NCBI RefSeq assembly: GCF_000577245.1
Contig: NZ_CBYO010000022.1
Span: forward strand, 558,001-622,000
DNA length: 64,000 nt
From: Paucisalibacillus algeriensis
Lineage (GTDB): Bacteria > Bacillota > Bacilli > Bacillales > Amphibacillaceae
Reading direction: 5' to 3'
The notes under the pieces were generated by a model. That model searched no databases. It was not told the origin of the DNA and saw nothing but the letters and a program-made list of their open reading frames with translations. Every line of letters begins with the position of its first letter. Positions within the stretch are counted from its first letter, which is position 1. The position numbers and the translations under genes are program-made. Positions 26,481-36,704 of this stretch are shown one piece after another.

Positions 26481-26520
26481 AAAATAGATGCTCAGAGACA
26501 GCCTCTGAGCCATCTATTTT
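26481..26520. terminator. Bidirectional terminator
   Basis: AAAATAGATG-CTCAGAG pairs with CTCTGAG-C-CATCTATTTT, a 17-bp stem with one bulged base, between convergent genes. Confidence 0.88.
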
Positions 26521-26574
26521 ATCTTTAAGAGATGTATGCATTTTCAATCCTTCAAGTTATTATCAATTTATATT

Positions 26575-27552
26575 CTAGCAATTTAACCTATTCTTCGAAT
26601 TTCCTTCTAGAAAGGCATTTAAATTATCTACTGCTTGTTCTAATAGACGCTGTCTTGCTTCTTTAGTCGCCCAAGCGATGTGCGGTGTAATGATACAGTT
26701 TTTTGCATGTAGAAGTGGATTATTTTCATTGATTGGTTCCGACGAATCGACATCCACTGCAGCTCCCCCGACTTTTCCATTGTTTAGCGCCTTAGCTAAA
26801 TCTGTTTCATTAATTAAAGCCCCTCTTGCGGTGTTGATCATAAGTACACCATTTTTCATTTTACGGATGGATGCTTTATTAATCATTCCTTTATTTTCTT
26901 CTGTAAGTGGGCAATGCAGAGATATTACATCTGAATTGGCGTATAGCTCATCTAAAGAGGCGAATTTCATTTGAGATGTTTCTAGGTCTTTATTTGGAGT
27001 TCGTTTATTTGCGATTACATTCATTCCGAAAGCTTGAGCTATTTTACTTGTAGCTTGTCCGATACGACCATATCCGATGATACCGATTGTTTTCCCTGAT
27101 AGTTCTATTAACGGTTTCTTCCAGAAGCACCAGTCCTGGTTATTGGTCCATTCACCTTGTTTTACTGCATCATGATGAAGACCTACATGATTAGTAAGCT
27201 CAAGAAGTAAAGAAAAGGTCGTTTGAGCCACTGTATTTGTCCCGTAGGTTGGAATGTTTGTAACTACTATATTTCTTTCTTTCGCTGCTTGGATATCGAC
27301 GACATTATACCCTGTTGCTAGTACACCAATGTACTTTAGATTGGGAAGTTCATCAATTACCTCTCTTTGAATAGGTGTTTTGTTTGTTAAGATTATTTCT
27401 GCATCTTTTGACCGTTCGATTATTAATTGGGTGTCATTCGTTGAAAAGGATGTACGGTCGTAGATAGTGAAGTCAGCTAGTTCGGTTAACAGTGTCCAGT
27501 CAAGGTCACCCGGGTTTATGGTGTGGCCATCTAGAATAATTGCTTTTTTCAT
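26575..27552 (-). CDS. D-2-hydroxyacid dehydrogenase
   Basis: The 325-aa NAD-dependent enzyme has the nucleotide motif G160-Y-G-R-I-G165 and the catalytic triad R243 (NTARG), E272 (SSEP) and H291 (TPHIAWAT). VLATGYNVVD is the substrate loop. It reduces a 2-oxoacid such as hydroxypyruvate or glyoxylate; which one is not clear. GGGGAG precedes the ATG. It is single and is followed by the bidirectional terminator. Confidence 0.9.
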   Translation of the reverse strand: MKKAIILDGHTINPGDLDWTLLTELADFTIYDRTSFSTNDTQLIIERSKDAEIILTNKTPIQREVIDELPNLKYIGVLATGYNVVDIQAAKERNIVVTNIPTYGTNTVAQTTFSLLLELTNHVGLHHDAVKQGEWTNNQDWCFWKKPLIELSGKTIGIIGYGRIGQATSKIAQAFGMNVIANKRTPNKDLETSQMKFASLDELYANSDVISLHCPLTEENKGMINKASIRKMKNGVLMINTARGALINETDLAKALNNGKVGGAAVDVDSSEPINENNPLLHAKNCIITPHIAWATKEARQRLLEQAVDNLNAFLEGNSKNRLNC

Positions 27553-27641
27553 ATAATCTACTCTCCCCTAAATTCTTCCTTGTTCTTCAATATTCGTAGC
27601 ACTATCCAAATTTAGTGATGATTGTCCAATAAATTTTCAAT

Positions 27642-28394
27642 CTAATCTAACAGATGATGTAACAATCGATCTCTATTTTCAAAAAATTGTTTCATAATCT
27701 TATAATGGCCTGTTTCTTCTAATCTCATTTCTTGTGATCCTTCTTCTGTTAGTTCAATGATTTTGGCACTTGGGTAGGCCATAATGATTGGAGAATGGGT
27801 TGAAATAATAAACTGAGATCCACCATTTACCAGTTCATGAATCCTAGCCAGCATCGACATCTGTCTCAATGGTGACAATGCTGCTTCTGGTTCGTCTAGT
27901 ATGTACAGTCCATTCTCGCTAAAGCGATGAATAAACGTTGCAAAAAAAGATTCACCATGGGAAAGCTCGTGAAGAGAAGTCCCACCAAATGAATCGACTA
28001 TTTTTCCCCCGAAACCCTCCCGATCTAATTCTTCTATGTTAGTAGCCAGATTATAATAGGATTCTGCACGAAAGAAAAAACTGTCCTTAGGCCGGTATGG
28101 TCCTTTTGCTAGACGGATATACTCATGTAAATCGGAATGCGAGTCATAACTAGAGAAGTTAAAATTAAGTGTACCACCCTCAGGATTAAATCCTAAACCA
28201 ATTGCAATCGCTTCTAATAAAGTGGATTTCCCCATCCCATTCTCTCCAATAATGTATGTAACATTGGGATGGAATGCTATTCGTTGGAAATTCCTAATCA
28301 CAGGTAAATTCAGTGGGAACCGATCATAGGATATTATATTTTCCTGTTTTAAATCGATACGTTTCAAGTATTGCGTATCTTTGTCTAGTAGCAT
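27642..28394 (-). CDS. ABC-type AAA ATPase (COG3910-like)
   Basis: The 250-aa ATPase has Walker A GENGMGKST (50-58), an ABC-like signature LSHGES (144-149), Walker B LYILDEPEAAL (163-173) and a H-loop IISTHSPIIM. There are no membrane or nuclease domains, and it is closest to the short RecF/SMC-like predicted ATPases. It starts two bases after the stop of an 83-aa gene, so the two are translationally coupled. The role is unknown; DNA repair, RNA handling and defence are all possible. Confidence 0.87.
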   Translation of the reverse strand: MLLDKDTQYLKRIDLKQENIISYDRFPLNLPVIRNFQRIAFHPNVTYIIGENGMGKSTLLEAIAIGLGFNPEGGTLNFNFSSYDSHSDLHEYIRLAKGPYRPKDSFFFRAESYYNLATNIEELDREGFGGKIVDSFGGTSLHELSHGESFFATFIHRFSENGLYILDEPEAALSPLRQMSMLARIHELVNGGSQFIISTHSPIIMAYPSAKIIELTEEGSQEMRLEETGHYKIMKQFFENRDRLLHHLLD

Positions 28395-28396
28395 GA

Positions 28397-28648
28397 TTAA
28401 AACCTGCCCTCATTCTCACAATTACACTCGTACTCTTTGAATGTATACTCTTTGTATAGTTTTAAATCAGTGAATTTACTAGAATATGATTCATATATTT
28501 TGACTACAGGAGCAATATCATGTTGGGCAAATTCCTTCACTTTATCCACAAAATTATCAGCTGAATTAATTGGATATTCATTCATATCTTGATACAGGCT
28601 TTGATGTTCACAAACATCGTAGGTTACTGCTAGGTAATATTTTGACAT
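28397..28648 (-). CDS. 83-aa partner of the ATPase, unknown
   Basis: I do not recognise this gene. It is a small soluble acidic protein (SKYYLAVTYDVCEHQSLYQD at the start) ending in a cysteine pair within EYECNCENE. AGGAGATGG precedes the ATG. The stop is two bases before the ATPase start. Tight coupling suggests that it works with the ATPase. Confidence 0.7.
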   Translation of the reverse strand: MSKYYLAVTYDVCEHQSLYQDMNEYPINSADNFVDKVKEFAQHDIAPVVKIYESYSSKFTDLKLYKEYTFKEYECNCENEGRF

Positions 28649-28918
28649 TAAACCATCTCCTAATTTTGTTTACATATTAAACACCCTCTTACTCCGTGTA
28701 GGAGTAGGATCCTTCAGGAGGAGAGTTTATGTAGATTCCGTCGTTTCCACTTAACTGCCATCTCTACTAGTTTACCTGTTTTACATACTATGAGAAAGAG
28801 TGTTTTATCAATTCCATTCCAGATCCAATTTTTTTATCTTGTAACCACCTGCATAAAATCCTAATAAAATATCACGAAATCATATTTAGCCATTATCTAA
28901 ATTTTAAGGAGTGAGCGT

Positions 28919-30355
28919 ATGCCAGCCACAACAGGAAAAAAATATATCGAAAGAATTAACGATCTACATTCAGATGTATGGGTGGATGGCAAACCTATAC
29001 AAGGGAAAATCTCCGAGCATACTGCATTCAAAGGGGTTATGAAGAGCCAAGCCGCATTATACGATATGCAACATGATACTTCATTAAGAGAAATCATGAC
29101 CTACACGTCCCCATTGACTGACCAGCTAGTGGGGACGTCCTATCTACAACCGAAAACACAAGAAGACCTGGTGAAACGAAGAAAAATGATTCAACAATGG
29201 GCATTGTCGAGCAATGGTATGTTGGGGAGAAGTCCAGACTATATGAATACTGTAATCATGGCACTCGCTTCATCTGCTCCCTTTTTAAAGGGTAAAGAAA
29301 ACTGTTTTCCCGAGCGATTGGTGAATTTCTACGAATATGCTAGGGAGAATGACTTATCCCTAACCCATTCCTTTGTCAATCCACAGGTAAACCGTGCGCA
29401 ATTTTACTTAGAAGATATAGATGATGAACCGATTGCTGCAAAAGTGATAGACAGAAATGAAGAAGGAATCATCGTAAAAGGAGCACGTTTACTAGCAACC
29501 CGGGGCGGAGTTACAGATGAACTTGTTGTGTTTTCAGCTGGTGGCATTCAAGATAAAGCAAATGGATTTGCATTTTCCATTCCAAGTAATCAAAAGGGAT
29601 TAAAGTTTATATGCAGAGAATCCTTTGTAGGTGGCGAATCCACTTTTAATTATCCATTAAGTTCACGATACGAAGAAATGGACAGTATTGTTGTATTTAA
29701 TGATGTTCTTGTACCATGGGAACGTGTATTTTATTATGATAATTTACTTGTTTCTAATACCTTTGCGACAAAGAGCTCTTTCCTGCCATTTTCCATACAT
29801 CAAGCAATTTCCAGACAAATTGTAAAAACAGAATTTGTACTAGGGTTAGTTCAGGCTATTATCGATTCAATTAATATCGGAGAGTATCTCCATGTACAGG
29901 AAAAAACCTCTGAGATTATCATTGCTTTAGAGACATTAAAAGCGTTGGTCATCAAGTCTGAGGTGGAAGCAAAATTTGATGAATGGGAAGTTTTACGTCC
30001 AGATCAAAAAACATTACAAGTAGCAAGCAACATATATCCAAAAGTTTATGCTAGATTTAGTGAAATCATCCAACAGATAAGTGCAAGCGGAATAATGACA
30101 ATACCTACGGAGAATGCATTTCAATCGGAATTAAGAGCAGACCTAGATCATTATTTGCAGTCAAATTTAGATGATGCCAAAACACGGGTCAAACTATTCC
30201 GCTTGGCATGGGAGTTAACCATGAGTGCTTTTGGTACTCGTGAAATGCAGTATGAGCGGTATTTCTATGGTGATCCAGTAAAATTGGCAAGTCAATTGTA
30301 TTATACCTACGAAAAAGAACTGTACGTGAAGCGTGTTAGAGAGTTTTTGATATAA
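28919..30355 (+). CDS. 4-hydroxyphenylacetate 3-hydroxylase-type monooxygenase (HpaB-like)
   Basis: The 478-aa protein is a flavin-dependent oxygenase component of the HpaB/acyl-CoA-dehydrogenase fold: KKYIERINDLHSDVWVDGKP at the start, SLTHSFVNPQVNRAQ (residues 155-169), DSIVVFNDVLVPWERVFYYD, and AWELTMSAFGTREMQYERYF. It uses reduced FAD to hydroxylate a phenolic substrate. No HpaC-type flavin reductase lies nearby, so it must draw FADH2 from elsewhere. TAAGGAGTG precedes the ATG. The substrate is unknown. Confidence 0.88.
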   Translation: MPATTGKKYIERINDLHSDVWVDGKPIQGKISEHTAFKGVMKSQAALYDMQHDTSLREIMTYTSPLTDQLVGTSYLQPKTQEDLVKRRKMIQQWALSSNGMLGRSPDYMNTVIMALASSAPFLKGKENCFPERLVNFYEYARENDLSLTHSFVNPQVNRAQFYLEDIDDEPIAAKVIDRNEEGIIVKGARLLATRGGVTDELVVFSAGGIQDKANGFAFSIPSNQKGLKFICRESFVGGESTFNYPLSSRYEEMDSIVVFNDVLVPWERVFYYDNLLVSNTFATKSSFLPFSIHQAISRQIVKTEFVLGLVQAIIDSINIGEYLHVQEKTSEIIIALETLKALVIKSEVEAKFDEWEVLRPDQKTLQVASNIYPKVYARFSEIIQQISASGIMTIPTENAFQSELRADLDHYLQSNLDDAKTRVKLFRLAWELTMSAFGTREMQYERYFYGDPVKLASQLYYTYEKELYVKRVREFLI

Positions 30356-30383
30356 AAGGGACTGTAGAATTATAGAGCAAAAC

Positions 30384-30428
30384 AAGAAGCACAGTTTATA
30401 AATCAATTATAAACTGTGCTTCTTTTAC
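30384..30428. terminator. Terminator with long perfect stem
   Basis: An 18-bp perfect stem (30384-30401 / 30407-30424) with a 5-nt loop sits between convergent genes and is followed by TTTT on the plus strand. Confidence 0.9.
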
Positions 30429-30466
30429 TTTAACACTCTAAAGTGGTGAGGGATTGTCCCCTATCA

Positions 30467-32413
30467 TTATAAGGCTTCCCTAATAAGCTTCTTATAATAT
30501 ACCACCGATAGAATTCCAAAGATTGAATACAACAATGTATACAGCACCATGACAATAATCATTGGGGTCCATAATTCTGTACCGAAGAAGAACCATCCTG
30601 ACTTCACTGCAAAGTAACTGTGACAAAGTCCAACAACGAGCGGAATTCCAAAGTTGAATAATTGTTTTGCTTTGATTCCATTTAATAAATCAGATCTTGT
30701 AAAACCTAATTTCCTTAAAATCGTATAGCTATGTCTTTCTTGTTCTCCTTCATCCATTTGTTTAAAGTAAAGAATACATCCAGATGTGATTAAGAAGGTC
30801 AATCCAAGAAATCCAACAACAAACATCGCAAGTCCCATATTTAGTTTTTGATTAATAAAGTAATCTAGCTGTGACTCATACCCAGCCCACTTACTAACAC
30901 CAGATGAATGGAAAATTTCATTTGCCTCTTCTAAATCATTTTTATTTTCTATATCTATCCCTATTGACACGCTAAATTCATTAGACACACCAGGTTCAAA
31001 ATCATTATCCGTGTTTAATTGTTGAAATACCTCATGGTCGATTACCGCAACAGGAAATCCACTATTCGTCAATCGGAGAGGAATAATATTTTGATCCTGA
31101 ATCTCTATTAAATCCAGTTCAAATGATTTGGTTTCCCCCGTTACGGTAAATTCTCCTGTTGTGAAAGTCATAAATGCTTCGATAGCAGCATGAACATTTA
31201 ACAGGACGGCTTCATCCTCGGAAACATCCAGATCACCCACTTGAGCATCTGACACAAAAGTCATAGGAACCTTAAAATCCTCTGGACTGGACAGTGCTCC
31301 CATACCGCCTTCTACAATATGAGTCGTATCCGTGTTCACATTAATGATGTCAATGACCGTTTTCGAGTAGTTAATTCCACTCTCATCCAGCTTTTCGGTA
31401 AATTGTTTGGCATGGGCTGCATTTGGGATAGAAAAATCATAAACGACATAGTCTTCAGCCTGCTTTTCTGCTGAATAATAAGATATATACGAAAGCGATA
31501 ATAACCCTATAGCTAAAGCTGACACCGTTGTTACGACTGTTAAAAGTAAAGAATTGGAACGCATCCGAAACATAATTGATGACAGTGACAATACTTTATT
31601 GACCGATAAATAGCCATTATTTTTTTTCCGAATCAGATGAAAAATAAACCGAACCGAGCCCTTATAAAAGAAATACGTACCAATAATTACAGAACCAAGA
31701 ATTATCAGCATAACCAAAAACAGCAGCATCATAAATTGACCTTCAAATAGCTTTGTCGATAAATAATATCCGAAAATAATCAAGCAAAGCCCCAGAATCC
31801 CAATCAGAATTTCAAAAATAGAAACCTTATATTTCTTATTCTCAGTGGTAGACCTGACATGGAACAAAGTCAAAATTCGTTGCCGTTTAATAAACAAGAA
31901 GTTAATCGCCATAATCACTAAATATATAGCAGCAAAAACAATTACCGTTTGAAAAAGAGCTTCCTGAGAGAAGCGGAGCTCTGCTATCTCATCTATCTCA
32001 ATAATTTTAAATAAAATCATCATAATTAGCTTTGAAGAAACAAAGCCAAGGAATATTCCTATCATCATCGAGCCGAAATATAAGATAAAATTTTCCACTC
32101 CGATAATCCGAAAAATACTCCCTTTTGTTATTCCAACCAATTGAAATAAACCAATTTCTTTCCCTCTTCGCTTAATGAATAGATTATTGGCATAAACTAG
32201 AAATACCGTCACAATGGCAACTAGCAAAACAGAGCTAGTTTTCATTGCCGCTTCTCCCTTGATGGAGCCATTAGTCACATCCATCGCAGGGTCATATTGC
32301 AGTGTGACAAAAGCAAAGTACAACGCAACACTAAACACGAGGGCAAAAACATATAAATAATAGTTTTTGATATTCTTCAGCAAACTCCGAAAGATGAGAG
32401 ACTTAAAGCTCAT
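30467..32413 (-). CDS. BceB-type ABC transporter permease
   Basis: The permease of about 648 aa has ten helices: one at the N-terminus ([19 protein letters not shown]), a FtsX domain (about residues 55-180), a large extracellular domain of about 200 residues between helices 7 and 8 (about 310-510), and a second FtsX domain. This layout is specific to BceAB-type peptide-antibiotic detoxification pumps, which also act as co-sensors for their kinase. The ATG at 32413 follows AGGTGGGG and overlaps the end of the ATPase gene. The drug is unknown; bacitracin and lantibiotics are usual. Confidence 0.9.
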   Translation of the reverse strand: MSFKSLIFRSLLKNIKNYYLYVFALVFSVALYFAFVTLQYDPAMDVTNGSIKGEAAMKTSSVLLVAIVTVFLVYANNLFIKRRGKEIGLFQLVGITKGSIFRIIGVENFILYFGSMMIGIFLGFVSSKLIMMILFKIIEIDEIAELRFSQEALFQTVIVFAAIYLVIMAINFLFIKRQRILTLFHVRSTTENKKYKVSIFEILIGILGLCLIIFGYYLSTKLFEGQFMMLLFLVMLIILGSVIIGTYFFYKGSVRFIFHLIRKKNNGYLSVNKVLSLSSIMFRMRSNSLLLTVVTTVSALAIGLLSLSYISYYSAEKQAEDYVVYDFSIPNAAHAKQFTEKLDESGINYSKTVIDIINVNTDTTHIVEGGMGALSSPEDFKVPMTFVSDAQVGDLDVSEDEAVLLNVHAAIEAFMTFTTGEFTVTGETKSFELDLIEIQDQNIIPLRLTNSGFPVAVIDHEVFQQLNTDNDFEPGVSNEFSVSIGIDIENKNDLEEANEIFHSSGVSKWAGYESQLDYFINQKLNMGLAMFVVGFLGLTFLITSGCILYFKQMDEGEQERHSYTILRKLGFTRSDLLNGIKAKQLFNFGIPLVVGLCHSYFAVKSGWFFFGTELWTPMIIVMVLYTLLYSIFGILSVVYYKKLIREAL

Positions 32414-33164
32414 GCTGCACCCCACCTAACACACCCTGTGTTTTAATGATGTCTTGGAAGAACTCCTGCCTTGAATCATCCCCTCGATTTAGTTTTGTGA
32501 AAATTTGACCATCCTTAATAAAAATCACACGGCTACAGTAGCTTGCAGCTAGAGGGTCATGGGTGACCATCACGATGGTAGCCTTTAGCTTTTCATTTAA
32601 ATCACTTAGCTTATTCAACAAATCAGAAGCAGACTTGGAATCCAATGCACCGGTAGGCTCGTCAGCAAAAATGATACTAGGCTGATGAACAAAAGCGCGT
32701 GCTGCGGATGCCCGTTGTTTCTGACCACCAGAGATCTCATTCGGATATTTATCCTTAACTTCCGCGATACCTAATTCGTTAACCACACGGTCGAACATGA
32801 TTTGTGCTTCTTTTTTGGGTGTTTTATTAACCGTTAACGGTAGCATAATATTTTCTTTCACTGTTAAAGTATCTAAAAGGTGATATTCCTGAAAAATGAA
32901 GCCCAAATGACGTTTTCTAAATTCCGCTAATTGCTTATCCTTCATTCCAGTAAATTCTTTACCCTCCAGACGAATTGAACCTTGGGTAACTCGGTCAATA
33001 GAGGAAAGAACATTAAGTAAAGTTGTTTTCCCTGAACCAGACGGCCCCATGATTCCAACAAATTCACCCTTCTCCACCTCAAGGTCAATTCCTTTCAAAA
33101 CCTCTTGCCGATTCCATTTATTCCCGTAAGTTTTCACAATCTTATTTGCTTCTAAAATACTCAT
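32403..33164 (-). CDS. BceA-type ABC transporter ATPase
   Basis: The ATPase of about 253 aa has Walker A GPSGSGKT (40-47), signature ISGGQKQR, Walker [14 protein letters not shown] and H-loop VTHD, in the MacB/BceA subfamily. A TTG at 33173 is in frame, but AAGGAG places the start at ATG 33164. The 3' end overlaps the permease start. With the permease it forms the detoxification pump. Confidence 0.93.
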   Translation of the reverse strand: MSILEANKIVKTYGNKWNRQEVLKGIDLEVEKGEFVGIMGPSGSGKTTLLNVLSSIDRVTQGSIRLEGKEFTGMKDKQLAEFRKRHLGFIFQEYHLLDTLTVKENIMLPLTVNKTPKKEAQIMFDRVVNELGIAEVKDKYPNEISGGQKQRASAARAFVHQPSIIFADEPTGALDSKSASDLLNKLSDLNEKLKATIVMVTHDPLAASYCSRVIFIKDGQIFTKLNRGDDSRQEFFQDIIKTQGVLGGVQHEL

Positions 33165-33242
33165 TGTCTTCAACTCCTTCTTCTATCTTTATCATAAATG
33201 GAGTTACCAATCTATTCCTTCGATTCTCCTAACAAAACAATT

Positions 33243-33270
33243 AAGCATGTGACAATATTGTCACATGCTT
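33243..33270. promoter_or_regulatory. 28-bp perfect palindrome between kinase and pump genes
   Basis: AAGCATGTGACAAT followed by its exact reverse complement spans the kinase stop codon and lies about 80 bp upstream of the pump ATPase. It contains TGTGACA-N4-TGTCACA. As RNA it is a 12-14-bp hairpin that could attenuate read-through. As DNA it looks like an operator for the BceR-like regulator. Both are inference. Confidence 0.6.
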
Positions 33271-34265
33271 GTAAGCTCAAGAAAGTCATTCTTTTTTGGA
33301 AATGTTAACGTCACTTTCGTACCTTCTCCAACGGTGGAAGCAACATCGATATGAAGCTTCATAGGCCGAGAAGCTTTCTTCGTGAGGAAAAGCCCCATTC
33401 CGGTTGCCTGATGGTCCTTATGATTGGATGTGGAGGTAAACCCTTTATCAAAAATTCGGGGCAAGTCCTTTGCAACAATCCCCCGTCCTTGATCTTGGAT
33501 GGTAAGTACTACATTCCCGTTCTGATTAAAACTCTGAATTTCAATTTCCGATTGCTCACTATACTTTACCGCATTAGTCAAGATCTGCCTGATAATAAAT
33601 GGCAGCCATTTTGCATCGGATAAGACCTGTTGCGTTTCCAACGACAATTCAAAGCCAATCCCTTTTTGAAAACACCACGTTTTTAATGATTGAATCTCTT
33701 GGTTGATTATTTTTTCTAAATCAACTCGCTCAATATAAAGGTCATTTTCCATAAATGGGATGCGGCGACTATGTAATTGTTGGTCAAGGAGTAAATGAAT
33801 TCTAATCCATTCATGCATCAGCTTTTCTTTTAATACAGAATCCTCCACTTTTTCAAGGATTAATTGCATGGTTGTTAGAGGTGTTTTCACTTCATGAATC
33901 CAGGAAAGCAGTTCATCCTTTTCTTGTTCGATATGCATCATCTGACGGCTTATTTCTTGTTTGGAAAAATGGACTTGTTGCTTAATTTTCCTTTCAACCA
34001 TTCTCTCAAATGGGGTATTTCCTTCACTGACATAGTCAACATCCACCTCAGGATTCCAATCCTCTAGTTTTTGGTAATAAGAGCTTTCTCTACTATATCG
34101 AATAAATAGAAAACCCAAAAACAGGATGATGGATAAAAAAGCAATATAAAGAATAGAACTAAAGTTTATTGAAGGATCAATATATCCAACCAAAAGAAAT
34201 AAACCCATTAAAAAGCAAAAGAAATTAATCCAACTGAGGCGTTCTACTAGAAATTTTCTTATCAT
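33261..34265 (-). CDS. BceS-type intramembrane-sensing histidine kinase
   Basis: The 334-aa kinase has two helices (about residues 12-28 and 36-55) with a very short outer loop, so it cannot sense ligand itself and depends on the pump. H-box histidine H124 lies in WIHEVKTPLT, followed by N-box LTNAVKYS, DQGRGI and GMGLFLTKK. The ATG overlaps the regulator stop as ATGA. It phosphorylates the BceR-like regulator. Confidence 0.92.
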   Translation of the reverse strand: MIRKFLVERLSWINFFCFLMGLFLLVGYIDPSINFSSILYIAFLSIILFLGFLFIRYSRESSYYQKLEDWNPEVDVDYVSEGNTPFERMVERKIKQQVHFSKQEISRQMMHIEQEKDELLSWIHEVKTPLTTMQLILEKVEDSVLKEKLMHEWIRIHLLLDQQLHSRRIPFMENDLYIERVDLEKIINQEIQSLKTWCFQKGIGFELSLETQQVLSDAKWLPFIIRQILTNAVKYSEQSEIEIQSFNQNGNVVLTIQDQGRGIVAKDLPRIFDKGFTSTSNHKDHQATGMGLFLTKKASRPMKLHIDVASTVGEGTKVTLTFPKKNDFLELTSM

Positions 34266-34969
34266 TCGTTTGTTTCCTTTTCTACGGCCATATACCCTTG
34301 TCCTACCTTTGTTTCTATACATTGCCCTAACCCAATATCCTCCAGCCTTTTTCTCAATCGATTGACATTAACGGTTAAGGTGTTGTCACTAACAAACCGT
34401 TCATCATCCCATAATCGCTTGATGAGCTCCTCTCTATTCACAATTTGATTACTGTGCTCGAGTAGAATTTTCAGGATGTATAATTCATTTTTGGTTAGCT
34501 CAACTACACCTGCATCATTTTGAACAGTGCCCTTTACATAATCAACAGTTGCCGAATTCCATACCTTTACCATTACTTGTTGTTCCACACTGTAGTTATA
34601 AACCCGTCTTAATACCGCATGAACTTTCGCAATCAAAACATCAAAATGAAAAGGCTTTTGTACGAAATCATCCCCTCCAAGCTGCATTGCCATTACCATA
34701 TCAGTTGGATGATCTCGTGATGATAGAAAAATTATCGGAACTTTAGAGTGAGCGCGAATCTTTCGGCACCAATGAAATCCATCAAACTTAGGTAATTGAA
34801 TATCAATAAGCACAAGGTCAGGATTTATTTTGATGAACTCTTTCATTACACCATTAAAATCTTTGATGCCATAAACATCATATGACCACTGTGATAATCG
34901 TTCCTGTATCTCGTTATATAGTGTCTTGTCGTCTTCGATTAACAAGATTTTAAACAATTCTATCACCAT
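34262..34969 (-). CDS. BceR-type OmpR-family response regulator
   Basis: The 235-aa protein has a receiver domain with phosphoacceptor D56 (DLVLIDIQLP), K in FVQKPF, and a C-terminal winged helix (VELTKNELYILKILLEHSNQ, ending VGQGYMAVE). It should activate the adjacent pump genes. A TTG at codon 5 with GGTGAT is an alternative start. First gene of the four-gene RS-AB module. Confidence 0.92.
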   Translation of the reverse strand: MVIELFKILLIEDDKTLYNEIQERLSQWSYDVYGIKDFNGVMKEFIKINPDLVLIDIQLPKFDGFHWCRKIRAHSKVPIIFLSSRDHPTDMVMAMQLGGDDFVQKPFHFDVLIAKVHAVLRRVYNYSVEQQVMVKVWNSATVDYVKGTVQNDAGVVELTKNELYILKILLEHSNQIVNREELIKRLWDDERFVSDNTLTVNVNRLRKRLEDIGLGQCIETKVGQGYMAVEKETNE

Positions 34970-35035
34970 TTCTACTTGTTTAATAAAGGTATTTTATCTA
35001 AAAAGATGTTGGGTTGTTAGGATAGACTATCCCCA

Positions 35036-35668
35036 CTATTCCACCAAATCATGCTTAAATGCATAAATCACAGCCTGCGTCCGGTCCTGCACCTCCAGTT
35101 TACCTAGAATATTACTTACGTGAACCTTAACTGTCTTCAATGCAATAAACAATTCATCAGCAATTTCTTGATTCGATTTACCTTGAGCAATCAATAGAAG
35201 AATTTCCATTTCACGTTCGGTTAATTGGTCATGAAGATGAACAACAGGCTTTTCGCGCATTTTTGTCATTATTTTCCCGGTTACTTCTGGTTCTAAGACA
35301 GATTCTCCTCCATAAGTCGACCGTATAGCTTTAGCTATTTCTTCTGCTTTAGAAGTTTTAAGCATATAACTAGTTGCACCAGCTTCCAATGCAGGATAAA
35401 CCTTTTCGTCGTCAAGGAAACTAGTTACGATGATGATTTTTGCTTCTGGCCATTGTTCTATAATTTGTTTGGTAGCTTCAATCCCATCCATTTCCTTCAT
35501 CACTAAATCCATTAGGATAATATCCGGTCTATACTGTAAGGCAAGTTCAACAGCAGGGCCGCCATCACTTGCTTCCGCTACCACTTCAATATCTGGTTGT
35601 GCCGAGAGATAGGCGGACACCCCAATACGGACCATTTCATGATCATCCGCAAATAGTACTCTAATCAC
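35036..35668 (-). CDS. liaR: LiaR-type NarL-family response regulator
   Basis: The protein of about 210 aa starts at GTG 35668, chosen over GTG 35677 because GGTGA is better spaced. The receiver has D54 in IILMDLVMKEMDGIEAT, and a LuxR-type helix-turn-helix follows (LTEREMEILLLIAQGKSNQE, LKTVKVHVSNIL). It overlaps the kinase gene by eight bases. It should activate the lia operon under envelope stress. Confidence 0.92.
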   Translation of the reverse strand: MIRVLFADDHEMVRIGVSAYLSAQPDIEVVAEASDGGPAVELALQYRPDIILMDLVMKEMDGIEATKQIIEQWPEAKIIIVTSFLDDEKVYPALEAGATSYMLKTSKAEEIAKAIRSTYGGESVLEPEVTGKIMTKMREKPVVHLHDQLTEREMEILLLIAQGKSNQEIADELFIALKTVKVHVSNILGKLEVQDRTQAVIYAFKHDLVE

Positions 35669-36704
35669 TAACGTCACCTTCCTTCGGTAAAATAGGAACC
35701 TTCACTTCTAACTGTGTTCCCTGATTTGGTAAGGAAATAATCTTAATGGTACCACCAACTTCTAATGCACGTTCCTGCATGTTTTGTAAGCCATATGATC
35801 CTGTTTTTACTTTCGTGATATCAAACCCAACACCATTATCTTTGACACGTAAAATAGCGATATCGTCACGTTGGACTAACATTACATGAAGGGATGTCGC
35901 TTTTGAATGCCTTAGGGTATTGGATACAGACTCCTGAAGAATACGGAAAAATTGATCCTCAACACCCTTATCAAGCTTAAATTCTTCTGCCTTCCATGTG
36001 ATATCCATAGGAACCTTCTGCTTTAGTTCCATTAATAATTCTTCTACACCTTCCAGAAGTGATTTTCCTTTCAATGCTACTGGCCTTAAATGTAAAAGCA
36101 ATGCCCGCATTTCGAGCTGAGATTGTTGAATCATATTTTCAACCAGTTGTAGCTGTTTTTTCATCGTGTCATTCATTTCATCTGCGGTTTCATTGATTGC
36201 AGACATCATCATCGATGCAGCAAACAATTCTTGACTAACAGAATCATGAAGGTCCCTTGCCAAACGGTTACGCTCTTGTACAACAATTTCTTGTAGACTT
36301 TGTTCACGCTCTTCAGCTCTTTTGGTTGCGAGGCTCTGAAAATGTTCGGCTTGTTTCTTTATCTTATCTTGTATTTGCTCTAATTTTTGTTCCAGACTAT
36401 CTAATTCCTTATAGGAAACATCATCTGAGTTAATACGTTGACCCTTCACTAAGCTATCTAGCTGTCTATCCATGTGTCCTATCCGTTGCTTCCAATACCA
36501 ACCAATTGAAATCCCCAAAATCGCACCAGATATAGTCGCAATACCAAGGACTGTTAGGAGAAAGGAGATATCTCCAACTTTCATTTCCCAGAGCATGGAC
36601 CAACTAAATTCCTCATGCAAGAAAAAAGTTAACCCAACAGATAAAATTACTAATACCAAACTATACATAATTCCAATAATCATATGGCGAAGAACTGTCA
36701 TCAT
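35661..36704 (-). CDS. liaS: LiaS-type sensor histidine kinase
   Basis: The 347-aa kinase has two helices (about residues 8-30 and 47-71), a HAMP-like linker, a coiled coil, and a HisKA_3 domain with H153 in RLARDLHDSVSQEL. The HATPase_c domain shows LRVKDNGVGF and GLQNMQERA. Its ATG overlaps the liaF stop (ATGA). It senses lipid-II-cycle inhibition and phosphorylates LiaR. Confidence 0.93.
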   Translation of the reverse strand: MMTVLRHMIIGIMYSLVLVILSVGLTFFLHEEFSWSMLWEMKVGDISFLLTVLGIATISGAILGISIGWYWKQRIGHMDRQLDSLVKGQRINSDDVSYKELDSLEQKLEQIQDKIKKQAEHFQSLATKRAEEREQSLQEIVVQERNRLARDLHDSVSQELFAASMMMSAINETADEMNDTMKKQLQLVENMIQQSQLEMRALLLHLRPVALKGKSLLEGVEELLMELKQKVPMDITWKAEEFKLDKGVEDQFFRILQESVSNTLRHSKATSLHVMLVQRDDIAILRVKDNGVGFDITKVKTGSYGLQNMQERALEVGGTIKIISLPNQGTQLEVKVPILPKEGDVSD

